Below are positions 1 to 6,798 of a stretch of 64,000 nucleotides of DNA, piece after piece (the stretch's first letter is position 1; each line of letters opens with the position of its first letter). The position numbers and the translations under genes are program-made. Under the pieces are notes generated by a model. The model saw nothing but the letters and a program-made list of their open reading frames with translations. It did no database searches and was not told the origin of the DNA. The stretch spans positions 1 to 64,000 of the forward strand of contig NZ_JAUSUZ010000001.1 of the NCBI RefSeq assembly GCF_030813715.1, given 5' to 3'. The stretch is from Catenuloplanes indicus (GTDB lineage Bacteria; Actinomycetota; Actinomycetes; Mycobacteriales; Micromonosporaceae).

Positions 1-221
1 TCGGCGTCCTTGACCTCGACCTTCGTGACGGTCCACGTGGCCTGCACGGCGCCGGTGTCGACGGTGAGCGCCTGGCCCACCTTCACGGACTGCGGGGCCG
101 CGGTCGTCGCGGCCGGCGCGGGCGCGGCGCCGGTGTCATCTGCGGTGATGTCGGCGGCTGACCCGCAGCCGAGCACGGCGAAGGCGACTGAGGCGAGCAG
201 GGCGGCGGTGGTCTTCCGCAT
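1..221 (-). CDS. Lipoprotein, DUF4352-like, 3' end outside window
   Basis: The frame opens with ATG at 221 behind a CGGGAG ribosome site and stays open to the window edge, so only 73 codons are visible. The first 19 residues form a lipoprotein signal peptide ending in the lipobox AVLGC. An Ala/Pro/Thr-rich linker follows, then the start of a beta-sandwich (VKVGQALTVDTGAV) of the kind seen in DUF4352 immunoprotective or telomeric-type lipoproteins. It would be anchored to the outer face of the membrane. On a mobile element it may be a lysogenic-conversion or superinfection-exclusion protein; that is inference only. It runs in the same direction as the HD and replication genes to its right. Confidence 0.7.
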   Translation of the reverse strand, partial: MRKTTAALLASVAFAVLGCGSAADITADDTGAAPAPAATTAAPQSVKVGQALTVDTGAVQATWTVTKVEVKDA

Positions 222-367
222 GACGGGTACTCCCGGGGTGGACTGCTACCGGACTGCAGCAGCCCCGCCGGGCAGTCCGGAGCCGGCGGGGCGCGCAGGA
301 GGGAGTCCGGTAGCGGTACGGAGTTACGCGTGTCTGACCGACCGGCGGTAACCGGTGACCGAGTCGG

Positions 368-958
368 CTAATCCGTTCCGGGTCGGCCGTAGGAGGCGAC
401 GATCTTGTGCCACCACGCGTCCACCGGCTGCGATGCGGCAGCCTCAGCCAGCCGCCGGCCGGTCTCGGTCTTGACGGCGGCGAGCATGGTGTCGATCCAC
501 GGCTGCACGAGCGTGTTCCCGGCCGCCTGGTAGGCACGGGCCTGGAGCAGGCACTCCAGCTTGTCGGCGTCCTTCGCGCACACCGCCTCGATGGTTTCCT
601 TCGCCTCGAACTCGGCGACCAGGCCGCGGATGCGCGCGGCGAGGCCAGGCGGCAGCCCTGCCGTCTGGACGGCGGCGACGTCGTTGGGGTCCTGGAGTGT
701 GACGTGCTGCTTCCCGACCGACGGCACATCCCCGGTGCGGGCCTCTGGCACGTCGTGGAACAGGCCCAGCGTGGCCGCCCGGTCCGCGTTCGCTCCCTCC
801 AGCGTCGCGATGACGTAGGCGATGATCCCGACCCGGTAGGAGTGCTCGGCGACGGACTCCGGCTGCCGGATCCCGGCTAGCAGCCAGCCGGCCCGCGGCA
901 GGTTCTTCAGGTGCCCGGCCTCGGCCAGGAACGCCACGGTGGCGTCGTCGGCGCTCAT
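368..958 (-). CDS. HD-domain phosphohydrolase, YfbR/HDDC2-like
   Basis: The protein has 196 residues, typical for the YfbR/HDDC2 family of metal-dependent 5'-deoxynucleotidases that strip phosphate from deoxynucleoside monophosphates. The metal-binding pattern is complete: AEHSYR (H39), the signature FHDVPEAR (H68-D69) and KDADKLE (about 129-135). In phages such enzymes are thought to adjust the dNTP pool or help degrade host DNA. Its start overlaps the stop of the upstream initiator-like gene by four bases, so the two are translationally coupled and probably serve replication together. Confidence 0.85.
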   Translation of the reverse strand: MSADDATVAFLAEAGHLKNLPRAGWLLAGIRQPESVAEHSYRVGIIAYVIATLEGANADRAATLGLFHDVPEARTGDVPSVGKQHVTLQDPNDVAAVQTAGLPPGLAARIRGLVAEFEAKETIEAVCAKDADKLECLLQARAYQAAGNTLVQPWIDTMLAAVKTETGRRLAEAAASQPVDAWWHKIVASYGRPGTD

Positions 959-2160
959 GCGACTTCCTCCCCTTCGATGATGTTCGGGTCGTCCAGGGCG
1001 TACAGCCGTCGAGCTGGCGATTCCCGGCGTGCCAGCCGTCGCTCAAAGAGCTGCTCGATCGTGGGCATTACTCCGCCGTTCGCGTCGACCTCGGCCTGAA
1101 GCTCGGCAGCAGCGTCGCGGGCTCCTTGGGCGCGCTTTGTGCCGGTTGACATCGGCCGTTCGGGTTCGGTTGCGGCCTTTGCCTGTTTGGTGGCCTGCCG
1201 GCAGAGGAAGCAGGGCTGCCAGCCGTCCCCAGGCATGGGTAGGTTCCCGCCGGGCTCGCCGTGCTCGCAGCGCGGCTGGGTTTCGCAGTGGGCGTTGTGG
1301 GCGGCGATGCGCTCCTCGCGGCTGGCCGGCCGGGTCTGCTCCTCGGCCTGCGCCCACCACGGGCCGTCGTGCGGGAACCGGCCGGGGCTCATCGTCGCGG
1401 TGTCGGCTGCGCAAAGGGGGAAGGCGGCGACGATGAGGGGCCAGGGCCGTCCCTCATCGGTAGCGCTTTTGATCGCGTCGAGGATCTTCCGCATGGTCCA
1501 GGCGGGCCGGATGCCGCGGATGGTCTTCGCTAGTTCTTGCTCCTTCGAAGATTCGATCTCCTCCTCCCACTCCCCGGGTTTGGGCGCGACGGTCGGCGTT
1601 GCCGCCGCCGGGCCTGAGGGGGTAGGGGGAGGTGAGGTAGTTCTTTGAGGAGATCTTTGAGGAAAAACCTGAGGGTTAGGGCCTACCAAATTGGTAGGCC
1701 TGTCCTTGCCGTTTTGGTAGGCCTGAGGCCCCCCATTTTGGTAGGCCTCAGGGGGGCCATTTTGGTAGGCCTGATCGACGGCAGGCCCCCCATTTTGGTA
1801 GGCCTCAGTAGCCGGTGCACCACGGAACGCGGCCAGGACGTCGCGAGCCGGGAACCGGAAGCGGGTCCGGACCCCGGTGCGCGAGAAGTACGGCCTACCG
1901 TCCTTACCGACACCGAGCGGCACCCGCAACTCGATCCACTTGCTGGCAATCCGGGCCAAGGTCACCCCGATCTTGTCCTCGCGGATGTCGGTTTTCTCGG
2001 CGAGCCAGTCGAAGCCGGGCCAGCCTTCACGGGCGGGGCCGTTGTCGTCGCTGTCGTCGCGGCAGTTGTCGGCCAGCTCCAGGACGAGGAGCCGCTCGTT
2101 TGCGGTCAGCACGCCGGGCGGGAGGAGGTCGCGCACCTCGCGGCGAAGCTTGAAGCCCAC
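955..2160 (-). CDS. Winged-helix replication-initiator-like protein with AYQNG repeats
   Basis: This 401-residue protein starts with a helix-turn-helix region (about residues 5-110: ANERLLVLELADN, FDWLAEKTDIREDKI) like those of phage and plasmid initiators and DnaD-like loaders. Residues about 115-155 hold four near-copies of A-Y-Q-N-G-G/P. The C-terminal part has a possible zinc site (HNAHCETQPRCEHG, then CFLC). It is the only large protein of the minus replication unit and is coupled to the HD nucleotidase. The DNA coding for the AYQNG repeats is itself a set of iteron-like repeats, which supports a DNA-binding replication role. The exact family is not recognised; a transcription regulator is the main alternative. 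Confidence 0.6.
   Translation of the reverse strand: MGFKLRREVRDLLPPGVLTANERLLVLELADNCRDDSDDNGPAREGWPGFDWLAEKTDIREDKIGVTLARIASKWIELRVPLGVGKDGRPYFSRTGVRTRFRFPARDVLAAFRGAPATEAYQNGGPAVDQAYQNGPPEAYQNGGPQAYQNGKDRPTNLVGPNPQVFPQRSPQRTTSPPPTPSGPAAATPTVAPKPGEWEEEIESSKEQELAKTIRGIRPAWTMRKILDAIKSATDEGRPWPLIVAAFPLCAADTATMSPGRFPHDGPWWAQAEEQTRPASREERIAAHNAHCETQPRCEHGEPGGNLPMPGDGWQPCFLCRQATKQAKAATEPERPMSTGTKRAQGARDAAAELQAEVDANGGVMPTIEQLFERRLARRESPARRLYALDDPNIIEGEEVA
1680..1805. repeat. Iteron-like array of TTGGTAGGCCT
   Basis: The 11-mer TTGGTAGGCCT occurs at 1691, 1714, 1738, 1762 and 1795, so successive spacings are 23, 24, 24 and 33 bp. The first copy is the right arm of a perfect inverted repeat (GGCCTACCAA, one base, TTGGTAGGCC) at 1680-1700. 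The array lies inside the initiator-like gene and codes for its AYQNG repeats. The 23-bp step breaks the reading frame register, so protein repetition alone does not explain the first copy. Confidence 0.6.
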
Positions 2161-2162
2161 GG

Positions 2163-2261
2163 TCAGACCTCCCCGGTCGTGGAAATCCGGGGGAGCGTTA
2201 CCGGTGCGCTGCCGCTACCCTTGGAGGAGCAGACGTAAGGGGCAGGCTTAGCCTGCTTCAT
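2163..2261 (-). CDS. Small 32-residue protein upstream of the initiator gene
   Basis: An ATG at 2261 opens 32 codons that end three bases before the initiator-like gene starts. The product is rich in Ser, Pro and Lys with one cysteine (YVCSSKGSG). The ribosome site is weak (AGAAAGCGAG). It may be a leader peptide that couples translation into the replication gene. No family is recognised and the call rests on position and open frame only. Confidence 0.4.
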   Translation of the reverse strand: MKQAKPAPYVCSSKGSGSAPVTLPRISTTGEV

Positions 2262-2314
2262 GGTCACTCGCTTTCTGATCCTGGTTGCAAGCTCGGACTG
2301 CTGGTGAGTGGCAA

Positions 2315-2349
2315 GGCCCCGGACTGGTGTTGGCGCACCGGCCGGGGCC
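2315..2349 (-). terminator. Hairpin terminator after the GntR gene
   Basis: GGCCCCGG (2315-2322) pairs with CCGGGGCC (2342-2349), 16 bases beyond the stop of the GntR gene. It separates the two regulator genes from the replication unit that starts at 2261, which then needs its own promoter between 2262 and 2314. Confidence 0.6.
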
Positions 2350-2364
2350 GACTTGTTTCTGCTG

Positions 2365-3153
2365 CTAGGCGCTCGTTTCCGGCTTCCACCGATAGCGCAG
2401 TTGCCACCGATTGCCCGGCTTAACGATCACCTCGGCGCTGATGACGGCGCCGTCGCTGTCGTGAACGACCCGGAACGTCCGGAGCATCGGTACGGCCTTC
2501 GACAGGCCGAACACCTCGAGTTCCTTCATCGTCGCTCCGCGGGTGGCGAGCAGGTCGTCGAATGCTGCTGGTGCTCGGCCCATCTCCGCAAGTACGGCCG
2601 GCGCCCCGCCCTTGATCCTCCGGGCCTCGGCGAGGCGAGTGCCGCGGCCGAGGTCGACGGGGAAGTAGATGTGGTCGTATTCGACGGGCGCACCGTCGAG
2701 GAGAAAGACCTGCTCGCGGCAGATGACCGGGTCGCCGAGCTGGATGCCGAACGCCGCCGCAACCTGGCCGGGCGCGGGCACCTCTCCGACACTGCGCAGG
2801 TCGATCGAGCGGGGGCGGCCTTCGGTGGCTGGCCGGGTGATCCACGGGTATGCCTCGCCGGCAAGCGGGACGCGTCCGTAGTCGGCCGGCTCGATGGTCT
2901 CGTGCGGGGTGGTGCGGACGAAGGTGCCGCTGCCACGGCGCCCTTCGAGGTAGCCCTCCTCTTTGAGGAGGTCGTAGGCGTTCTGGGCCGTCGACCGGCC
3001 AGTGTCGTACTGCTCGGCGATGGTCGGGATGGATGGTGCTTGCGAGCCGGGCGGCAGGTTGCCGTCCATGATCTGTGCACGGATCTCGGCGGCGATCTGT
3101 GCGCTGCGCTCGCGGTCGACTTTGGGCTTGGGCGGTGGAGTGGGGCTGTTCAC
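2365..3153 (-). CDS. GntR/HutC-family transcriptional regulator (HTH plus UTRA)
   Basis: This is a full-length HutC-subfamily regulator of 262 residues, started by GTG at 3153. Residues about 17-78 form the GntR winged helix (APSIPTIAEQYDTGRSTAQN then LLKEEGYLEGRRGSGTFV) and about 95-255 form the UTRA ligand domain (REQVFLLDGAPVEYDHIYFP, LRTFRVVHDSDG). Such proteins repress in the absence of a small ligand. It begins five bases after the UTRA-only gene, so both come from one transcript divergent to the tiny-gene array at 3908. On actinobacterial plasmids GntR regulators control replication or transfer; here it most likely controls the divergent promoters in 3689-3907. Confidence 0.9.
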   Translation of the reverse strand: MNSPTPPPKPKVDRERSAQIAAEIRAQIMDGNLPPGSQAPSIPTIAEQYDTGRSTAQNAYDLLKEEGYLEGRRGSGTFVRTTPHETIEPADYGRVPLAGEAYPWITRPATEGRPRSIDLRSVGEVPAPGQVAAAFGIQLGDPVICREQVFLLDGAPVEYDHIYFPVDLGRGTRLAEARRIKGGAPAVLAEMGRAPAAFDDLLATRGATMKELEVFGLSKAVPMLRTFRVVHDSDGAVISAEVIVKPGNRWQLRYRWKPETSA

Positions 3154-3157
3154 CGGG

Positions 3158-3688
3158 TCACGCGGCCTGCATCTGGTAGCGCAGGTGCTGACCGTCAGAC
3201 ATGGTCATGGCCGCGTACTCGAAGGGTGTGCCGTCGGCGGTGAGGCTGAGCCGGGTCAGGACGAGGACGGGTGCGGTGGGCGTTAGGTGCAGGATGGCGG
3301 TCTCCTCTGCGGTGGGGTGACGTGCGGTGACGTCTTCGTGGATCTCGGCGGCGTGGTAGCCGAGCTGGTCGAGCAGGGTGACGGCGCCGCCAGGGATCTT
3401 GCCGGGTGTAGCGAGGGCGGTACCGTCGGCGATCGCGGTGGGGTAGTAGGAGTCGGCGATCTCGACGGGTCGTTCGTCGGCGAGGATGAGCCGCCGCCGG
3501 AGGACGACGGACGTGCCGGGTTCGACGCCAAGGGCGGCGGCGACGTCGGCGCGTGCAGGAACCGGTCCGGCGTGCAGGATGCGTTGGGTGCCGGTGCGGG
3601 ACGTGGCCTGCGCCTGTTTGGCCCAGGCGTCTCCCTGTCCGGGTGTGAGGTAGATGGTGGAGTCGCTGGTCCACTTTTCGCTGGTCAT
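3158..3688 (-). CDS. UTRA-domain protein lacking the GntR DNA-binding domain
   Basis: The 176-residue product matches the C-terminal ligand-binding half of HutC regulators (ADVAAALGVEPGTSVVLRRR, SYYPTAIADGT, VLVLTRLSLTADGTPFEYA) but has only about 35 residues in front of it and no winged helix. A strong AGGAGG site precedes ATG 3688, so the short form is the natural product and not a truncation artefact. It is the first gene of the operon with the full GntR regulator. It may heterodimerise with that protein or buffer its ligand. This role is inferred. Confidence 0.75.
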   Translation of the reverse strand: MTSEKWTSDSTIYLTPGQGDAWAKQAQATSRTGTQRILHAGPVPARADVAAALGVEPGTSVVLRRRLILADERPVEIADSYYPTAIADGTALATPGKIPGGAVTLLDQLGYHAAEIHEDVTARHPTAEETAILHLTPTAPVLVLTRLSLTADGTPFEYAAMTMSDGQHLRYQMQAA

Positions 3689-3907
3689 GTCCCACCTCCT
3701 AGTGCTTGATCGCGGGTCGATCTAGCTGTTCGGAACATTACCGCCGACTCGGTCAGGTTTCTTCGGTGTCATCTGCCCGAGAGTGCTTGTGACTTTACCG
3801 TCACGGCGGTAACGTCCTCAGCATAGGTAAAGGAAAGCCCCACGTCGATCACAGTCCTGGCAGACCTCGACGCGGGGCACCCGCAACCCCCACGAAAGGG
3901 GCTACGC
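3689..3907. promoter_or_regulatory. Divergent control region with TTACCG/CGGTAA operator-like repeats
   Basis: This 219-bp gap separates the minus regulators from the plus array. TTACCGCCG at 3738-3746 is repeated inverted as CGGCGGTAA at 3804-3812, and TTACCG (3795-3800) with CGGTAA (3807-3812) makes a closer inverted repeat. CGGCGGTAA occurs again at 343-351, upstream of the lipoprotein gene. These are good candidates for the binding sites of the adjacent GntR protein. Confidence 0.5.
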
Positions 3908-3979
3908 GTGCACGCTACCAAGCCGCGTACCGCACTCACCGTCACCGGCCGGACGTTCGCCCGTGAGGTGACCGCATGA
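3908..3979 (+). CDS. 23-residue leader peptide of the tiny-gene array
   Basis: GTG 3908 lies eight bases behind a GAAAGGGG ribosome site and opens 23 codons ending in an ATGA overlap with the next gene. The peptide is basic and Thr-rich (TKPRTALTVTGRTFAREVTA). It is the first open frame of the plus array and probably feeds ribosomes into the 3976 gene. Confidence 0.5.
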   Translation: MHATKPRTALTVTGRTFAREVTA

Positions 3980-4290
3980 CCCGGCCCATCTACCCGCTGT
4001 CCGAGCTCGGCGAGCCGCACCCCGGCTGGTGCCACATCCGCCACAACGGCGAGGTCCCGCACCGCTCGCACCCGCGGGACGTCGACACCGAGCAGGGCCC
4101 GCTGTCCGTGTGGGTGTCCCTGCACGACGGCGACCCGGCCCCGACCGTGCACCTGCTGCCCCCGGGCAGCACGAAGCCGATCAACCTGACCGGCGCCGAC
4201 GCCGTCCGGCTGGTCTCGTCGCTGACGTACCTGACGGACTCCCGCGCTGTCGACCCGCTGCCGGTCCGCCGCGCGCACGCCAACTCCTGA
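3976..4290 (+). CDS. DUF6907-like small protein
   Basis: The product has 104 residues and begins with the pattern HPGWCHIRHNGEVPHRSHP, followed by a beta-rich stretch (LSVWVSLHDGD, VHLLPPGS) and a C-terminal helix. This P-x-W-C opening is typical of DUF6907-type proteins found on actinobacterial chromosomes and phages; their function is unknown. Two further members follow at 4361 and 5162. Confidence 0.65.
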   Translation: MTRPIYPLSELGEPHPGWCHIRHNGEVPHRSHPRDVDTEQGPLSVWVSLHDGDPAPTVHLLPPGSTKPINLTGADAVRLVSSLTYLTDSRAVDPLPVRRAHANS

Positions 4291-4332
4291 CCCACGTCTC
4301 TCGCAGCCCATGTCGGCCGAGAGCCGCGGGCT

Positions 4333-4347
4333 GATTCCGCCGGAATC
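4333..4347. repeat. Hairpin directly in front of a Shine-Dalgarno site
   Basis: GATTCC-GCC-GGAATC is a perfect inverted repeat that abuts AAGGAG (4348-4353) and ATG 4361. It is the first of five hairpin plus SD modules in the array. Confidence 0.55.
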
Positions 4348-4360
4348 AAGGAGCTTCAGC

Positions 4361-4732
4361 ATGTCCAACACCGTCACTGCGGGCCGCCCGGTCCCGCCGC
4401 CGTTCACCCCGCCGGCCTCCCCGTTCGCCGACGAGCTGCACCCCGACTGGTGCACCGCGACCGACGCCCGCGGCTGCGGTGTCTGCGGCGCCGCCCACGT
4501 CGAGATCGGCTCCACGTTCGACGACTACTCCAAGTCCGCGCAGATCGCCCCCGTCATGGACTCCGAGACCGGGAAGCCGGGCGTGGACATTACGCTCACC
4601 TCGGCTGTCGGCGAGACCAGCATCTACTTCACCCCGGACGAGGCCGAGAAGGTCGCCGCCGAGATCCTCGCCGCGGCCCGTACCGCCCGGCGCCCGGTGG
4701 CCCGTGCGACCCGGCCGGCGGTCACCCGATGA
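4361..4732 (+). CDS. DUF6907-like protein with paired cysteines
   Basis: The 123-residue product starts at ATG 4361, eight bases after AAGGAG; an upstream in-frame ATG at 4310 has no ribosome site. A proline-rich N-terminus leads into HPDWCTATDARGCGVCGAAH, which has the P-x-W-C motif of its neighbours plus a possible C-x-x-C metal site. A beta-strand region and an Ala/Arg-rich helix follow. Function unknown. Confidence 0.65.
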   Translation: MSNTVTAGRPVPPPFTPPASPFADELHPDWCTATDARGCGVCGAAHVEIGSTFDDYSKSAQIAPVMDSETGKPGVDITLTSAVGETSIYFTPDEAEKVAAEILAAARTARRPVARATRPAVTR

Positions 4733-4980
4733 GCGCCCCGGCCGTTCTCGCCCAGACCGAGGCGCTGACCCCCGGCGACTACTCGTTCGCCGCCGCCTAC
4801 GCCCTGACCGGTCACGCCCTGCCCGAGAACTTCGCGGGCGTCACCACGGTCGCCGCCGGCCAGTCCGGTGACGACGTCCGGGACGCGCTCACCGCCCGGT
4901 TCGCGGACGCGATGGGTGTCGACCCGGCCGACGTGACCCCGCTGGCCCTGCGGCTGCGGCGTACGGCGGTGACCCGATGA
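4729..4980 (+). CDS. Hypothetical protein, 83 aa
   Basis: It starts by ATGA overlap with the preceding gene and ends by the same overlap with the next. The C-terminal half (DDVRDALTARFADAMGVDPADVTPL) reads as two helices; the last residues are basic. No family is recognised. Confidence 0.6.
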   Translation: MSAPAVLAQTEALTPGDYSFAAAYALTGHALPENFAGVTTVAAGQSGDDVRDALTARFADAMGVDPADVTPLALRLRRTAVTR

Positions 4981-5165
4981 AGATCGTCGCCACGGTCACG
5001 CTGCAGGTCGGGGAGCGCGTCGAGACGTTCACCGCCGTCACGGACGCGCCGACCGGCCCGGACTTCTGGATCGACGCCCGCGTCACCCTGGACGCCGCGC
5101 ACCTGCAGGCCACGAACTGGACGCACGACGAGCACCTCGCCGCGCACAAGGCGGCCCGCCGATGA
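4977..5165 (+). CDS. Hypothetical protein, 62 aa, paralogue of 6150-6362
   Basis: The N-terminal beta hairpin (VATVTLQVGERVETFTAVTD) matches that of the gene at 6150 (VTITVEVDGNSKTFTASTA), so the two are diverged duplicates. The C-terminus is a His/Ala-rich helix (HDEHLAAHKAARR). Function unknown. Confidence 0.6.
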   Translation: MKIVATVTLQVGERVETFTAVTDAPTGPDFWIDARVTLDAAHLQATNWTHDEHLAAHKAARR

Positions 5166-5431
5166 CCGCCCCCGCCCTGACCGCGCTCGCGACCGGCGAC
5201 CACCAGCCGTGGTGCGTCGAGCACCACGGCACCACCTGCTACTCCGCGCCCGACCTCATCCCGAACGTGGACGGCGGGCACTTCGGGCAGCTGATCGTCG
5301 AGGCGCACGACGACGGGACGCTCCTCGCGTCCCTGGACGTCGGCATGGTCGCTCTCGACGAGACGGGTCTGCTGGACCTGGCCGCGAAGGCGACCGCTGC
5401 GGCGGCCCGGATCGCGCAGGCACGTCGATGA
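5162..5431 (+). CDS. DUF6907-like protein, third copy
   Basis: The 89-residue product carries HQPWCVEHHGTTCYSAPDL, the same P-W-C opening as the genes at 3976 and 4361, then alternating strands (QLIVEAHDDGTLLASLDVG) and a C-terminal Ala-rich helix (LLDLAAKATAAAARIAQA). The three copies lie within 1.5 kb. Confidence 0.65.
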   Translation: MTAPALTALATGDHQPWCVEHHGTTCYSAPDLIPNVDGGHFGQLIVEAHDDGTLLASLDVGMVALDETGLLDLAAKATAAAARIAQARR

Positions 5432-5685
5432 GCACCTGGAAGCCGATCGACCTGGAACTCGCCCACGCCCACAACCTGGAAGAGATCCTGAATTACGCCG
5501 CGACCCACGACATCGTCCTCACCCCGACCGGCGACGAGTTCGGCGGGATCGACGACCAGGGTTGGATCAACCTGGAGCACGTCCAGGACCTCGGCGACCT
5601 GCTGGAGAAGACCGGCCCGTGGTCGTGGCGGATCTCGGAGGCAGGCCGCCGCCGACTGGCCGTCGCGAACGGGTGGCGACCGTGA
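5428..5685 (+). CDS. Hypothetical protein, 85 aa, winged-helix-like end
   Basis: It is acidic and helical, with a C-terminal pattern ISEAGRRRLAVANGW. The S/T-x-A-G-x-x-x-L ending resembles the last helix of small winged-helix proteins and returns in the genes at 5682 and 6795. Start by ATGA overlap. Function unknown. Confidence 0.6.
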   Translation: MSTWKPIDLELAHAHNLEEILNYAATHDIVLTPTGDEFGGIDDQGWINLEHVQDLGDLLEKTGPWSWRISEAGRRRLAVANGWRP

Positions 5686-5918
5686 ACGCCGCCGAACTGG
5701 CCGCCGCCGCAGAGGCTGACGTTCTGGCCGCGCTCGCCACGGCCGGTGACGTGCCGGTCCTGGTCGAGGCCGGGCACGTCTGGCACGGTGGCCGGCTGGT
5801 CGCGGACGAGGACGCGGCCCTGAACCTGATCGCCCGCGGCCAGGTCCGTGAGGTCGGTACCCAGCTGCAGCTGACCGCGGCCGGCCACAACGCCTACGCC
5901 TCCGGTGGTGTCGCGTGA
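5682..5918 (+). CDS. Hypothetical protein, 78 aa
   Basis: GTG 5682 overlaps the previous stop. An Ala-rich helix (AAELAAAAEADVLAALATAG) is followed by LTAAGHNAYASG, similar to the endings of 5428 and 6795. The three may be diverged copies of one small DNA-binding fold, which is inference. Confidence 0.6.
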   Translation: MNAAELAAAAEADVLAALATAGDVPVLVEAGHVWHGGRLVADEDAALNLIARGQVREVGTQLQLTAAGHNAYASGGVA

Positions 5919-6052
5919 CCGGCGAGCAGCAGCCTGCCCCCGAGGCGGACCCGGGTATCGCCCGGCTCCGTGCGGAGCAGCGCGACCCGGCCCGGGTTGC
6001 CCGCCGGACCCCCGTGAACGAGCACCCGCGTGAGGAGCGGTCCCGGCGCTGA
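5915..6052 (+). CDS. Hypothetical protein, 45 aa, Arg/Glu-rich
   Basis: GTG 5915 overlaps the preceding TGA and opens 45 codons. The product is Pro-rich at the front and strongly charged (LRAEQRDPARVARR, HPREERSRR), probably disordered or helical. Its stop lies just before a hairpin at 6065-6103, so it closes the first sub-operon. Confidence 0.5.
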   Translation: MTGEQQPAPEADPGIARLRAEQRDPARVARRTPVNEHPREERSRR

Positions 6053-6064
6053 CCGGCGGCTCTG

Positions 6065-6103
6065 GCCCTCTAACCCGCGTGCACGACGGCACGGGTGGAG
6101 GGC
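6065..6103. repeat. Intercistronic nested hairpin
   Basis: GCCCTC (6065-6070) pairs with GAGGGC (6098-6103) and ACCCG (6073-6077) with CGGGT (6092-6096). It lies in a 97-bp gap that ends in AAGGAG-aacagc-ATG at 6150. It may act as a terminator or an RNA processing site. Confidence 0.5.
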
Positions 6104-6149
6104 TGGGGCGGCCGGGCCAGACCGGGCCCGCCGAGACAAGGAGAACAGC

Positions 6150-6362
6150 ATGGACGCGATCGTCACGATCACCGTCGAGGTCGACGGGAACAGCAAGACG
6201 TTCACCGCCAGCACCGCCACGGACGGCAGCCCGCACCGTGCCGCTGACAGCCTCCTGTCCGCCCTCCGCGGCGACGCGGGCGAGTGGGTGCGGGAGCGGA
6301 GCGAGGCCGCCCGCGGTCGGCCGGACCGGCTCGTCACCGCCCCGTTCCTGACCGGCCGGTGA
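6150..6362 (+). CDS. Hypothetical protein, 70 aa, paralogue of 4977-5165
   Basis: The start is fixed by AAGGAG at 6138-6143. Two strands (AIVTITVEVDGNSKTFTAST) are followed by a helix (AADSLLSALRGDAGEWVRER) and a basic tail. The front half is homologous to the gene at 4977. Function unknown. Confidence 0.65.
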   Translation: MDAIVTITVEVDGNSKTFTASTATDGSPHRAADSLLSALRGDAGEWVRERSEAARGRPDRLVTAPFLTGR

Positions 6363-6673
6363 CCGGCATGGAGACACGCACCTTCGCTGACCTGACCGAG
6401 GCGGCGACGATCACCGTCCAGCCCGGAATCTACGACGCGTCGATGAACCTCGCCATCTTCCGGCGCGACGACGCCGTGGCACCCGACATGAGCTGGCTGA
6501 ACAAGACCGTCCTCGTCGACACAACCCGGACTCTCGACCTACTGATCGCCGACCTGGGCAAGGACATGCTTGTCGAGTCTGGCTGCCCGAACCCGTACTC
6601 GTGGTCGGTGCACAGCGCGGCCGTGACGGGCCTGTTCGGTGGCGTGCTGACGCGGATGGAGCTGGCGGCATGA
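6359..6673 (+). CDS. Hypothetical protein, 104 aa
   Basis: GTG 6359 overlaps the previous stop; ATG 6368 in the same frame is an alternative start. The sequence mixes strands and short helices (ATITVQPGIYDASMNLAIF, LDLLIADLGKDMLVESG). No known domain is recognised. Confidence 0.6.
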   Translation: MTGMETRTFADLTEAATITVQPGIYDASMNLAIFRRDDAVAPDMSWLNKTVLVDTTRTLDLLIADLGKDMLVESGCPNPYSWSVHSAAVTGLFGGVLTRMELAA

Positions 6674-6798
6674 CCCCGACCCGCCTGTCCGACGGCTTCA
6701 CCCGCCGCGCCCCGCTCGCCGGCCGCCGCCGCAACATCGTCCCCGTGCCGTTCGGTCGGCGCCGGATCCGGCGCCGGCGCGTGGAGGTGGCCCGGTGA
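6670..6798 (+). CDS. Very basic 42-residue protein
   Basis: It is arginine-rich (FTRRAPLAGRRRNIVPVPFG then RRRIRRRRVEV), overlaps both neighbours by four bases, and is likely to bind nucleic acid. No family is recognised. Confidence 0.5.
   Translation: MTPTRLSDGFTRRAPLAGRRRNIVPVPFGRRRIRRRRVEVAR

Noticed and set aside
4310-4360. Extending the second DUF6907-like gene to ATG 4310
   Set aside because: A hairpin and the AAGGAG site lie inside that extension; ATG 4361 has the proper spacing.
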